Positions 51,801 to 58,606 of a stretch of 64,000 bases of DNA are shown here, in pieces. Positions within the stretch are counted from its first letter, which is position 1. Each line of letters starts with the position of its first letter. Made by a program: the position numbers and the translations under genes. Below the pieces are notes generated by a model. The model made no database searches. It had not been told where the DNA came from and saw nothing but the letters and a program-made list of their open reading frames with translations. The DNA lies in the NCBI RefSeq assembly GCF_001625305.1, contig NW_017804465.1, positions 201,291 to 265,290 of the forward strand. The letters are read 5' to 3'. Origin of the DNA: Branchiostoma belcheri. Its lineage: Eukaryota; Chordata; Leptocardii; Amphioxiformes; Branchiostomatidae.

Positions 51801-51871
51801 ATCCCCTGCGCGGAGGACACTCCTATCAGCCCCAAAAGGAGGCCCCAAAACACAGTCCTAAGAACATCCAT
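9165..51871 (-). CDS. Delta-type protocadherin, spliced: join of 51871-49016, 26506-26308, 9823-9165
   Basis: A calcium-dependent homophilic adhesion receptor of the plasma membrane by family. The three exons join in phase (0, then 1) to 3714 bp, encoding 1237 residues plus stop. The product has a signal peptide (1-23), seven cadherin repeats (24-783), one membrane helix (about 814-838) and a ~400-residue cytoplasmic tail. Seven repeats and this length match the delta-1 group (PCDH1/7/9/11) rather than the six-repeat delta-2 group. The tail carries the DSG-x-GD block and the C-T-x-E-C...G-H-S-D-x-C-W-M-P block shared by delta-protocadherins. The R-R-V-T-F phosphatase-binding motif, which in vertebrate delta-1 tails precedes these blocks, is not seen there. 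Both coding donors are GTCAGT. I give no paralogue symbol: an invertebrate gene may be equally related to several vertebrate ones. Confidence 0.9.
10650..10915 (+). repeat. Diverged duplicate, copy 1 of a ~260-bp segment
   Basis: It matches 12428-12685 in the same orientation. Shared anchors are CATTTCAAGTCAGCGAGTT (at about 10739 and 12509), ATACAGATCATACA, and AGCTGTCTCAAG followed by GCTC. Identity is roughly 75-80 percent by eye, with indels. Confidence 0.7.
11056..11241. repeat. Low-copy dispersed fragments
   Basis: Phrases such as GTTTGGGACTA(G/A)TAGGTTT recur here (about 11213) and at about 21959-21978. AGGGCTAG...GTTTGGAACTAAGAGG at 10979-11009 belongs to the same set. The unit boundaries are unclear. 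Confidence 0.3.
11330..11470 (-). mobile_element. SINE-like element with tRNA-type B box
   Basis: Reading the minus strand, GGGTTCAAATCTC (11421-11409) matches an RNA polymerase III B box. It is followed by a body with GGGTAGGGGTTACTGTCCTTTGGAGAGG that is shared with 43560-43705. No intact cloverleaf can be drawn, so it is a SINE rather than a tRNA gene. Confidence 0.5.
12428..12685 (+). repeat. Diverged duplicate, copy 2 of a ~260-bp segment
   Basis: Partner of 10650-10915, 1.78 kb downstream and in direct orientation. The two copies bracket the SINE-like piece at 11330-11470. Confidence 0.7.
12729..12965. mobile_element. Family A MITE-like element, 237 bp
   Basis: Left end GGCAGCACCAATTTGATTTG, right end AAAATTCCCGTGGCC, with TTA directly on both sides (12726-12728 and 12966-12968). 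The inner TIR portions read GTTGGTCCTCGGAT and GAGAACCGACAAAT. It is one of the clearest copies for the TTA target duplication. Confidence 0.75.
15473..15720. repeat. Two diverged tandem units of about 120 bp
   Basis: CCCATCTACAC...ACACATCATCAGA followed by AAGAGTG(A/G)GCTTTTT...AGGTGATTTG-like sequence occurs from about 15477 and again from about 15601. Confidence 0.5.
15960..16135. repeat. Family F dispersed repeat
   Basis: AATCTGGTCTATGTGGACAG, CAGGATTCTTAATTG and AGAAAGTGGTCAC appear in this order. The same order is found at 47310-47420, and part of it at 44808-44960. GTAGACCACCTAGGAGACC just before it is a partial inverse of GGTCTATGTGG, so the unit may be a foldback element. Confidence 0.5.
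16150..17650. promoter_or_regulatory. Repeat-poor intronic tract, candidate conserved non-coding region
   Basis: None of the window's repeat families appears here. Base composition is balanced and AT-rich homeodomain-type cores (TAATG, AATTAG, TGATTTATGATAC) are dense. No long coding frame with splice sites is present. Large introns of developmental adhesion genes often hold enhancers; nothing in the sequence alone proves it. Confidence 0.2.
21032..21248. mobile_element. Family A MITE-like element, 217 bp
   Basis: The right end is clear: GAGAACCGAGAAATTTGATT then GGTGTGGCC and TAA. The left end is weaker (GGGCACATCATTTTA) but is preceded by TAA, giving matching 3-bp flanks. Confidence 0.55.
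22309..22385 (-). mobile_element. SINE-like fragment with tRNA-type B box
   Basis: Minus-strand GGGTTCGAATCTC at 22328-22316 is a near-perfect B box, with GCATGACTCAACAGTTAGCA about 45 bases upstream as a degenerate A-box region. Confidence 0.45.
22535..22642. mobile_element. Family C element, ~108 bp, imperfect
   Basis: Starts TAGCCTGGGTGCCATCCTG and ends with the inverse form GATGGCACCCAGCTA. The interior also reads as a partial inverted repeat (TGTCTGCC...GGAGCAGACA). Confidence 0.55.
23331..23427. mobile_element. Family H foldback, degenerate
   Basis: ATAACCTTCT...ACCAAATTTGTAT...GGCAGTAGGGAGAAGGTTAA; the same parts occur in the cleaner copy at 45245-45323. Confidence 0.45.
23520..24870. 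promoter_or_regulatory. Repeat-poor intronic tract, candidate conserved non-coding region
   Basis: This tract is free of the local repeat families, apart from an AATAAAGG sequence near 24150. Open frames in several registers overlap around 24.33-24.58 kb because the segment is GC-richer, but none has convincing splice sites. It is best read as possible regulatory DNA in intron 2; speculative. Confidence 0.2.
26308..26506 (-). CDS. Protocadherin coding exon 2: cytoplasmic DSGRGDSD block
   Basis: The acceptor TGTTTTTACTTCAG ends at 26507 and the donor is ACCG then GTCAGT at 26307. The 199-bp exon starts in phase 0, matching the end of exon 1, and ends one base into a codon, matching exon 3. 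Residues 953-1018 include LLTRLKGQNTSDDSL and DSGRGDSD (978-985), a motif typical of delta-protocadherin tails, then a Ser-rich stretch ending GETASET. The R-G-D inside the motif is cytoplasmic, so it is not an integrin site. An ATG at 26533 lies in the intron and is not used. Confidence 0.9.
27973..28345. mobile_element. Family A MITE-like element, 373 bp, best copy
   Basis: The left TIR starts GGCCACACCAATTTAATTTG and continues TTGGTTCTCGGATTT. The right TIR is its inverse, ending AATTAAATTGGTGTGGCC, with about 35 bp nearly perfect. TAA lies on both sides (27970-27972 and 28346-28348). The interior is AT-rich with no transposase frame, so movement would need an enzyme from elsewhere. Confidence 0.85.
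29130..29300 (-). mobile_element. Family A right-end fragment followed by a SINE-like fragment
   Basis: GGAAATGAATTGGTATGGCC ends at 29195. Immediately after, minus-strand GGGTTCAAATCTC (29240-29228) is a B-box match with a tRNA-like ATTGAATGACC region upstream. Confidence 0.4.
30821..31430 (+). repeat. Three degenerate tandem units of about 170-240 bp
   Basis: Units start near 30821, 30988 and 31231. Shared parts include GGATCAAA(C/G)CCTCT, TGTCACRCTGGATC, GTTGTTC(A/C)AC...GAGACCACTTAA-like sequence, TGTAACACT or TATGACACT, and (T/A)GATTAGAATTA at the end of units 1 and 3. Strongly diverged. Confidence 0.45.
31920..32270. promoter_or_regulatory. Repeat-poor intronic tract, candidate conserved non-coding region
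   Basis: A minus-strand frame is open for 112 codons, but its translation has no family resemblance and no splice sites at sensible places. The tract lacks repeats and is compositionally unlike the AT-rich DNA around it, so constraint for another reason is possible. Confidence 0.2.
33482..33597. mobile_element. Family C element, 116 bp
   Basis: Starts TAGCCTGGATTTCCAGA and ends AGTCTGGCACCCAGGCTA. The middle is itself partly palindromic (CTCCAGGG...CCTCCAGGCCCTG). Confidence 0.6.
34337..34540. mobile_element. Family B element, ~204 bp
   Basis: Starts ACTCTCCAAGCAGAGGTTTA. Near the end it has GCCAATTTTATACTGTCTTTG and then CAAAATGTCTGTTTCAAGAT, the degraded form of the B right end (ATCTGCTTGGAGAT). 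Confidence 0.55.
34960..35600 (+). repeat. Short local duplications
   Basis: AACCTAGAAAGT repeats at about 34972 and 35000. TTTTATTTGCCCTTCATTTTC followed by TCTAATCCCACTCA at 35399-35433 recurs with slight changes at 35539-35573, 140 bp apart. Confidence 0.6.
35645..35806. mobile_element. Family B element, ~162 bp
   Basis: Reads GATTCTTCAAGCAGATTTTG, GTGGCTGCAAGTTAGTATCA, AAAGATACCAGTACTG, and ends GCCTAAACCTCTGCATGTAG, the same block order as 37180-37349. Confidence 0.6.
36337..36432. mobile_element. Family D portion (3' part of a C/D element)
   Basis: Contains ATGGGAGTTGGTACAG, ATTTAGCCAATTTTTC, TTTCCAGTCACTTCTG and ends CAGGTAGAGGCTAA, matching the second half of the element at 58405-58606. 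Confidence 0.5.
37180..37349. mobile_element. Family B element, 170 bp
   Basis: Starts AATCTCCGAGAAGAAATTTT, then GGTGGCTACAAGACAGTATC and AAAAGATACCGGCC. Ends AAACCTCTGCTTGGAGAGTA, the intact B terminus. Confidence 0.7.
37742..38035 (+). repeat. Tandem duplication, two ~147-bp units
   Basis: AGGTCTTC...CAACAACTGCACYACACAT then GTCAGACTCTGTTCTTTTCC and GATCCCCCACAAAGGAAGAA occur once from 37742 and again from 37891, about 90 percent alike. The join is a direct head-to-tail junction. Confidence 0.9.
39143..39215. mobile_element. Family C fragment
   Basis: TTAGCCTGGGCGCCAGACTG then GGCTCCAGGGCCAATAT; the left half only. Confidence 0.45.
41311..41453 (+). mobile_element. SINE-like element, tRNA-type A and B boxes
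   Basis: TAGTCCAGCGGATAG resembles a polymerase III A box and GAGTTCGAGACC a B box, 35-40 bases apart as in tRNA genes. The body continues TTAATACC...TGGGTCCTCAGGAC, related to the mirror copy at 43560-43705. The anticodon region cannot form a normal loop. The periodic element at 41460 sits at its 3' end. Confidence 0.5.
41460..41671. mobile_element. TIR element with six-unit 31-bp periodic array
   Basis: The termini are a perfect 13-bp inverted repeat (GAGGGCCTGCAAG / CTTGCAGGCCCTC). TTCAAT flanks both sides (41454-41459 and 41672-41677), a 6-bp target-site duplication. Inside, a CGTAATTCGTAAT core begins at 41481, 41511, 41543, 41574, 41605 and 41635, giving spacings of 30, 32, 31, 31 and 30 bp with differing sequence between cores. 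Units 1 and 4 are the most altered (CGTAAGGCGTAAT, CGTAAAGTCATAAT). No coding frame. It is a non-autonomous DNA element; the superfamily is unclear. Confidence 0.8.
41789..41960. mobile_element. Family B element, ~172 bp
   Basis: Contains GCAAGACAGTATCATTGACA, AAAAAAGATAACAGTAC and GCCTAACCCTCTGCTTGGAG at the right end. The left terminus is degraded. Confidence 0.55.
42724..42995. mobile_element. Family A element, ~272 bp, right end degraded
   Basis: TAA then GGCCACACCAATTTAATTCC...GGTTCTCAGATTTTT. The right side reads TCTGAGAACGAAGGAAATAG then GTTGGTGT and breaks off. An extra copy of the inner TIR (CAGAGAACCAAGGGATGGCC) lies at about 42890, so the element may be internally rearranged. Confidence 0.6.
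43213..43371 (+). repeat. Tandem duplication, two 80-bp units
   Basis: CAAGTTCCCTCAGCCAAGGC then CCAGTAGG and GCCATTCTGTC occur at 43213 and 43293, exactly 80 bp apart, with about 12 percent difference. Confidence 0.9.
43560..43705 (-). mobile_element. SINE-like element, tRNA-headed
   Basis: Minus strand: TGTGGTCTAATGGTTCTTGA (A-box-like) at the head, GTAGGTTTGATTCCC (B box), then CTGGTAGGGGTTTCAGTCCT and AGAGGGGATATTAACC. The body matches 11330-11470. Confidence 0.6.
44790..44960. repeat. Family F dispersed repeat
   Basis: AAATCTGGTCTATGTGGACA then GGTGGTCACTGTGGACAG, and a second round GGTGGTCATTATATAGGGAT with TACAGGTTT(G/T)ACTGTA bounding it twice (44890 and 44940). Confidence 0.5.
45245..45323. 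mobile_element. Family H foldback, 79 bp
   Basis: TTAACCTTCTCCCTACCG at the left and CAGCAGGGAGAAGGTTAA at the right form a nearly perfect terminal inverted repeat around ACCAAATTTGTATCGG. Confidence 0.7.
45376..45730. mobile_element. Family A element interrupted by a family D piece
   Basis: Left end GGCCACATCAATTTATTTCT then TTGGTTCTAGGAT; right end AGGAACTAATCAATCAATTT then AGTATGGCC and TTA. Inside, 45520-45640 is a D segment ending GAGCCTGGTAGAGGCTAATC, suggesting nested insertion. Confidence 0.5.
45950..46560 (+). repeat. Direct duplication of a D-containing segment
   Basis: GCCAAAAAGACYGAATAAT, then GTGGGTTGCAAATTRT, CCTCTAG and TTTTTCCAGCAACCC occur in the same order at 45951-46070 and 46387-46538, offset about 436-470 bp. 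Confidence 0.55.
47290..47420. repeat. Family F dispersed repeat
   Basis: AAATCTGTTCTATGTGGACA, GGTGGTCATAATGTAGACAG, GATTCTTAATGTGTGAATGG and CCAAAAAGTGGTCACTG, parallel to 15998-16100. Confidence 0.5.
47615..47793. mobile_element. Family A element, ~179 bp
   Basis: Left GGCCACACCATTTTTTTGAC; right GAGAACCAACAAATTAGATT then GGTGTGGCC and TAA. The left flank is ATG rather than TAA, so the target duplication is not preserved. Confidence 0.6.
49016..51871 (-). CDS. Protocadherin coding exon 1: signal peptide, seven cadherin repeats, membrane helix
   Basis: The start ATG at 51871 is fixed by an in-frame TAA 15 bases upstream, a strong context (A at -3, G at +4) and a following signal peptide (MDVLRTVFWGLLLGLIGVSS). 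Cadherin repeats lie at about 24-127, 128-240, 241-354, 355-461, 462-566, 567-671 and 672-783. Calcium-binding DxNDN motifs sit at 119, 232, 342, 453, 558 and 663, with DxD/DxE and LDRE motifs between. The seventh repeat lacks a closing DxNDN, as expected for a membrane-proximal repeat. Membrane helix at 814-838, then KCRRLNKED and YNCRQAES. The donor GAG/GTCAGT ends the exon after Glu952; reading on would add 33 residues to a stop at 48914. Several long opposite-strand frames are shadows of this GC-rich exon. Confidence 0.97.
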
Positions 51872-52790
51872 TCTGTCTTTTTTTTATTCACACAGTTAAA
51901 GACGAACGCCGTAAAATTATTTCTTCAACAGAAGCACCAAAGTCGCTCTTACCGCGCAAAGTCCGTAAGTCCTACAGTGTGGCTAGTGATGAGATGGTGG
52001 GACGAGTCTACTCCGCTAACGGTCCGCCTTTCGAGAATCCGTCGCACATTTCCTGACTCCCCGGCCGGCGAAATAAAATCCTACCCGTCCAGGCACCCCA
52101 AAGCGATTGGAAAGTCAAATCCCTCCTTCCGACGAAACACTTTGTAGTGGCGCACTCGGCGGCGAAAAGATTACAAGTACTGTAATTCAAAAGCAGCCCG
52201 CGAGAATCCGACGATAAGATACTGAGTACCACTGGGATAGACGTCGTTACCTTCACAAACTTGTCTTGGAGAGCGCCACGGTGAGAATGGATAGAAGACA
52301 ATCCTTCAGTCCGCCACAGTCCTGTAAACCTTTGAAACGCGTACCCTTGAGGCGAAGAGCTGCACTGCAACGTTCGAATTCAAAAACAGAGGAACGCCGG
52401 TACACACAGCTATTAAGTCCAACACGTTAAAGTCCAAAAGCACGTCGGCACTCTTCAGGTTACCCCTCGGCCTGGTGACTTGAAGCGGCCCGTGTGTAGA
52501 ATGGAACGCGACAGGGTCAGGCCCGGTCCGCACACGCTGGTGTCCAACTGCCGACTGAGCTCCTCTCCCAACCGGAGGCGGGGTTTTGTCTACGCGTTCC
52601 GACTACCGAGAGAGCAAGCGTGCGGGCCGCGCGTTCACTCAATCAGATCAATCTTTTCACACATCCCCGCTACCCAAAGCCCCGCCCACTTGGGGCTTTC
52701 CCCCCATAGCTAGCGCTCAACCCCCATAAATAAATGTATGCATCGCTGGGAAAATTGTAAAACTAATGCCTGCCTCTTTTATAAATTACA
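51872..52790 (-). promoter_or_regulatory. Protocadherin 5' leader and probable promoter, TATAAAAG at 52783-52776
   Basis: CpG-rich and repeat-free upstream of the start codon, ending at an AT-rich boundary near 52720. A consensus TATAAAAG lies at 52783-52776 on the gene's strand, and a GC-box-like GGGGCGGG analogue (plus CCCCGCCCAC) at about 52680-52690. If the TATA box is used, transcription would begin near 52750 and the leader would be ~880 bases with several upstream ATGs, including one opening a 120-codon frame (52370-52008). A start site closer to the ATG is equally possible. Confidence 0.35.
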
Positions 52791-54540
52791 CCGGTATTAT
52801 CCCTTTGGTGGCCGCAAACGTGGAATGGAGTCCAAGAGCACGATCTAAATGCGTTGCCATCACACAACTCTTAAGGGCTACCACCACGGGTTTACCTCCT
52901 TAATGATTTATCATTGTCGGTTTTTATCAAGAGACACGACCTCATAGATTTTTTTTTTGCAAACACAAATAAAAGGCTTTCTACAGTAGACAGTTTATCA
53001 CACAACTACTGCATTATGTTGGTCGGACCCCTACATTACGCGGGACGGGGGTGAGCAGGGTCGTTTGCATGTCAACGGTCTTGTTTAACCATTCATAAAC
53101 GACGCTAACCCTGTTTTCCCCTGTGGGCACACCTTTGGTACGTCCCCAAAGACCTGGTCGTGATTATTATGGAAGAAATACAAGGGCATCGACTGGTATA
53201 GTTCAGGGAATACCGGAAGGCAAGAAGAGTCAGGGCGGGAAAGGCACTTGTAGAGCCTGAGGTCTTCAGTATACCGGTGGAATCAGAAATGCCAGCATTG
53301 GTGGCTGTTGGCTTCTTATTCCAGTTATCGATCTGACAGAAAACTAGCTAGTGTTATATAGTCGCAACCAGGCTTCTTGGTGGGCTGTAAAATGTCGAAA
53401 TTGGCCCAATAGGTGGATATTCTAGCAAAGGGCTTGGCGGGTCACTGGAGAACAGATTTGTCAGTGGCAATCTCTACAAAGGAAGAGTAGCTGATTGTGG
53501 ATCCAAATAAAGTCACTGTCAAAGTGTTGCCCGTGTTTTTGAGGCCCTTTGAAATTCTTGCCACAATTGCGCCTCTCCTAGTCCACGAAATGCCACAAAG
53601 AACACAGGCAAAACACTCAGACCGAGCCGGCTCCTTACATCTGCTTGAAAGGATAACGCCCGCCTCCAATTTACTGTACTCCGACATCATTACCGGCACA
53701 TTTTCACCGGGATGTGAAGTTGTTTTATGGACTGTTGTACAGACAGAGGCGGGATGATGTGAGAAGAAACAACACAGAGGAGCGGAAGTCGTCACGCGTG
53801 GCCGACGCGTCTGACGAACGTTTAGCGCGTATCTGTGAACTTTGAGCAACGTGCATCAAACTCTCTCTCCAAGCAAGCTGAAGTTAGGGTCACGATTTGC
53901 TGGCGTCTCGTTGGGCTTTTATTAGTTTGTTAGTTTTTCTCTGGGTACACTGATTAGTCCAGTATTAGTCGGATCACCCCAAAAGCTGACTGACTTGATA
54001 GAAAGTACAAAACGCCTAAAGACGACAAAACCAAGATTAACTGTATATTGGTATGGGCGTACGCCCCCAAAGATATATGGCTTCGTTTTCTTTTTTTAGC
54101 GTCACTGAAAAAAAATCAACTGGAAGACCTACAAAACGCTACATAAAGACTGCAAACTAAAGCTGCTTGAGGTACAACATCGCTCTGCTCTGCCTCACGT
54201 AAAAGTTACGTATCTCTAGATCTTCTAATCTTCAACAGACATAAGTTTGAGTCCACAGGATGTTGTGTGTCTGATAAACAAATATCCGAACCTCCTCTCA
54301 ATAGCTTCATCCTTCCGCTATAGACAGTGTGCTCTACTCTTGTGTATCTTGTTGTGGCTCCTAATAAACAACGCAAACAGCTAAAGATCATCAAGTGGTT
54401 TGGCCACTTCAGGAGGAAGAAAGGCTAGTGTTTGAGTCTGTGTTGTTCTGACACAGTTATCGGTACACACGATTTGTTTGCCCGCTCCAACAATCAACAC
54501 AAACAAACTCAAACATCCAGCGGTCGGCGGTCTATTGTGC

Positions 54541-54716
54541 TACTCTCCAAGCAGAGGTTTATAGGCTTCGACTTATTTTTGACGTCTCTGTAGGCCTTTT
54601 ATTTCTAGGCGTTCTTACATTTTGTAGTGGTATCTCTTTTTTCGCTGCTCTACCAGTTTTGTATTGTCTCGCCAATTTGATACTGTCTTGTAGCCACCAA
54701 AAGATCTGCTTGGAGA
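54541..54716. mobile_element. Family B element, ~176 bp, good copy
   Basis: Starts TACTCTCCAAGCAGAGGTTT and ends AAGATCTGCTTGGAGAT. Inner blocks GCCAATTTGATACTGTCTTG and TAGCCACCAAAAGATC are the inverse of those in 37180-37349, so this copy is in the opposite orientation. Confidence 0.75.
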
Positions 54717-55062
54717 TAACCATAGTTCGGCGTCTTGACGAGATTTGGAGGAAGGCTTGAGCAGTCTTCGCCTTATCCATGCCAGATGGTAGTTCCACCT
54801 AAATCCCTTCGCGTGTAGCTGCGAAGACTGCGACGCTTTTGTTTTCAACTAATCCGCGTGAGGCAAGAAAACCCACTGAATAATCATGGTCTAATCCCTT
54901 GGATTTGGCCCTCGACCATTAATTCCCGATTTACCCTACTAATTAATCAGTGGACAACACACAAATTGGGTTGTAGTTTTTCACGCCTCGCGACCATATG
55001 GACGCTGTTCGCGACAGAGTGCGACCCACAAGGCGTGAAACAAAAGGAAACCCCGGGAAAAG

Positions 55063-55134
55063 AATAACAATGTGGGTGAGAAAACAGGATTTCTCACGGT
55101 TGCGCTAGGCGCGTGCGGGCAATGTGGTTTTATC
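55063..55134 (+). repeat. 72-bp direct repeat, copy 1
   Basis: Starts AATAACAATGTGGGTGAGAA and contains TTCTCACGGTTGCGCTAGGC. It is identical to 55661-55732 except for two adjacent bases near the end. The flanks are unrelated. Confidence 0.95.
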
Positions 55135-55660
55135 AAAAGAAGGAATGCCTTTATGGTACACTTTTGCTCCAGAGGACCAAAAACTAACCTAGAGTAATTT
55201 TTGATAGCTGAAGGTTTGCTCCCAAAGGTTGCGCATCTATAGTTAACAAGGCTGGATTTGACAATGATAGACAGCTATTGTGTATATTCTGATACTTTTG
55301 GCTTCCTCTCGCTTCTTGGTGAATTGTAAAAATGTAGGAGACTGCAGGATTAATAAAAAATGGTTATCAAAAGATGTAAGGGATACAAATGTCTCTTTGC
55401 TAAATATTCAAGAATTCAAATTTACTTACTAGTATTGCATAACAAAAACATTCCATTGCTATATAAAGGGCAATATACAGTAAAATGCATAGGTTTTCTA
55501 TTTTACCTAAAGTAAATTACAAAATTGGCAGATTTTAAGCTCTAGGGTAGTACGTTTTTGTCTTCTTTGCTGTTTCGATTCTCAATGTGTGGCAACTGAT
55601 CTGCGGCTTAAATTTATAGTTTTAAGGTATTTTCCTTCGTCGTAGGAATGTTTTAATTGC

Positions 55661-55732
55661 AATAACAATGTGGGTGAGAAAACAGGATTTCTCACGGTTG
55701 CGCTAGGCGCGTGCGGGCGTTGTGGTTTTATC
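55661..55732 (+). repeat. 72-bp direct repeat, copy 2
   Basis: Second copy, 598 bp downstream of the first. The DNA between is AT-rich and unlike either flank. Confidence 0.95.
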
Positions 55733-58150
55733 GCACTCTCCGGGGCGACCGAGTCACGCGAAATTTCCCTCACGAAACAACTCCGTGTACAACAGCAGAA
55801 CCTACGAGTCCCCTGCGACTTCAAGCATTATAATCTACTCGCCTATAAACCTTCGTTTAGCGCCAGTGAAAGAAAGGCAAGAAAACATCTTCCATGAATC
55901 ATTTAAATCATTAGATGTATTTGTAATGTAATTTAGGCGGAAGCAATAATTTTTCAAGCTTTATTGCTGATATCCGAGCACTTCCACACATAATCGGCTG
56001 ACAGGGCGAACTTCCGACTAGTTGGTAGATGATGGAATATTGGAGAATTGCAGAGTGGATCGCCACTGGAGTGGCAGCTTCGGAAATTGCGCTTGTCTTG
56101 ACGAGAAAAGTGACGCATCGATTATCAGACGATCCCCCCTATGCGGCAAGGCAAGCCGCTGATTTGGTGAAAACGATTCGATGAGAAGCAATTTTGGGAC
56201 CTGACAATCTCCCCGTGACCCCATTTCTGGGTGAGGAGCTGAGGGTAAATTGTTTCGGCAAAATCCCCGGTCGGTTTGCCGCTAATCTCCGATCAGATGC
56301 CTGGCTTTGACTTCTTAATACTGTTTGTCTCTTTTCTCTTGTTTTGGGCAGTCTTTCAACTTGTGCAGTTTTTTTCGGTCACACGGGCCCGGTCAACTTA
56401 GTCGTGCGACCAAGTTACGACAGTTACAGATGATTGAAAGTATTTTCCTTATGCCCGGGACAGTCGTAGGCTAGTCGTGAACGTGTCCAGCCTGGTTGAC
56501 CACAAGAGAGACAGAGCTCGGTTGGAAATGTGACAGGAGGTCAAATTGATGGTCTCCTGTGGGATTTTTTTATCGTTTGTGTTTTTGTTAGTCGCGCGCG
56601 CGGCGGGACTGCCGGTCTGCCCCACGGGAAACCCGCCCAAGTGTCTCTTTTCTTCTCAGCTCTTTGTTGTGTGATCAACAAATCGATACACGAGTGTACA
56701 TTTGTCGACACCTGACCTCAAAACGTCCCATTTCGTTCTCAGAACATCTCCCGAACGGCTGTTAGTGTTACACGCGCCGCTGGGGCTAAAGTGGAACCAG
56801 AAAAGTTCGGCTTCATCTGATGAGCTAAAGGATAACACGCGTTTGACACACTGAGAGACGTCTGGACAATACAGCTGGCAATATGGAAGCCAAGTCCGCA
56901 ATTTTACATGAGAAACGTGCGCAATAACAGGCCAATATGGACTACTAAATTTCAATACGGCGGACCCCATTTAGTGACTACAATGCCACAATAGAACATC
57001 TGCAGTTAGTCCACGTAGGGGGGAAAATATGAAACGTCTGCGAGTTGAATGTGATGGATGGCGAGGAAGGGGATGCGTCTGTGCGCGCGGTGGGGTCAAG
57101 TTCGGACGTGTTAACAAATCTCACTTCAAGGCTCGAACGCTTTGAGTTTTGTCTTTCAAACCTTTCAAGGGTCTAGCACACATTGATTGTCCTTTTTCCG
57201 TTGTGTGTAAAAAGTGAGGAAGTATACGTCTTAAATGACAGTGTTATCTGGTCACACGTACCAAGGAAATACTTCAACCTCCTTAGATTTCAAGAGAAGG
57301 TTCTTTAACCTCCTTCGTAAGACTTTGCCAGCGGTCGAACATGTCATGGAACCACACGTACCGCGGAAACTAGGAAGCTGTAAAGTTTATGAAACCTGAA
57401 AAAGGAGACACAACGGAGGGGGGGTGGGGGGATTGGATCTATTCATTTCAGGTACTTCACTTATAGAAAACAGCCGTACAAACATACAAATACATTTAAA
57501 CTATACATATAAACATTTATAGAAAAAAAGAATAATTGATAATCAGACATCGTATGATACTGTTACTGGTGTTGTACGATCTGTTGAAGAAATAGCCTAA
57601 TTTTCTGCTTCTGGTATCGAATGTGTCAGTGGTGATGTAGACAAACATAGACATGGTTCTACAGCCTTTTAAGGATGGATTCGAAAGCAGTTATATGCTA
57701 CAAGACATTTGGCAAACTCACTAAATTGAGTTTCGTAGCTGCACGCCAAAAAAGCTGGGAACAGTTAGTCATGAACAAAGTCTATTATAGAGCAGCGAAG
57801 TTTTCTTCTGTTTTGGCTGCTCCACTGCACTAACAAAAGAGTTGGGCAGTACTGCGGCATCGCTCAAGCGGACAGGCTCTCGTCCGTCAAGCGCACCACA
57901 GTCTCTCTGTCCAACCTAACAAACTGAAAACAGCGCGAGCCACAATTTTCCCGTTCAGCGGACAGATATTGTCGACTCACTGAGCGCAAAGTTTCTCAGA
58001 AGGGTTTAGGCAAAACTGACTGCACTTCTAAATCTCCATTTTCGGCCCGCGAGCAACGGGAAAATGCAGTTAATCTCTGAAGATTTGCGTGCCGACTTCG
58101 GTCGACTTCATAGAAGAAAGAAATGCCTGGCGTCAAAAGTTCTAGATGGC

Positions 58151-58325
58151 TACTCTCCAAGCAGAGGTTGTGGGGGAATGATCGTTACCTTCTTATATAT
58201 GGCCGTTTTTTTTTGTCCTGATCCCCACCAACGTCGGTGGCCGCGGAGCTTCTCTGGCCAATGAATACTGCCTGGCCAATTTGATACTGTCTTTTTGTCA
58301 CCGAGAGGGATCTGCTTGGAGATTA
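58151..58325. mobile_element. Family B element, ~175 bp
   Basis: Starts TACTCTCCAAGCAGAGGTTG; ends GGATCTGCTTGGAGATTA; inner GGCCAATTTGATACTGTCTT. A stray right end (CATCTACTTGGAGATTTG) follows at about 58368-58385. Confidence 0.75.
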
Positions 58326-58404
58326 CTAGATGGCCAGTTCTAACAGCAATGCTTCTGCGGCCGCCAGGCATCTACTTGGAGATTTGACTGTATACCCTGA
58401 TATA

Positions 58405-58606
58405 TAGCCTGGGTGTCATCCACGCCTGTTGTAACGCTCCCATGCTATTAGTATTTGGGAGATAGTATAGAATGGCACCCAGGCTAGCCCCTGAAGCGGT
58501 AAACTGTTCTCTTAGCGTGGACCAACTCCCACGGCATGTTATCTCTCTATGTGGCCGATTTATTATCCTCTTTCCATTCGCCTCCTGAAGCCTGGTAGAG
58601 GCTACT
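58405..58606. mobile_element. Family C/D element, ~202 bp, most complete copy
   Basis: Starts TAGCCTGGGTGTCATCC; AATGGCACCCAGGCTAG in the middle; CCAACTCCCACGGCATGTTA, GTGGCCGATTTATTATCC, and ends GAAGCCTGGTAGAGGCTA. Together with 5682-5955 it fixes the block order. Confidence 0.65.

Noticed and set aside
52008..52370. 120-codon minus-strand frame upstream of the protocadherin
   Set aside because: Lies in the probable leader, ends before the main start, and its translation has no features of a conserved protein; noted only as an upstream frame.
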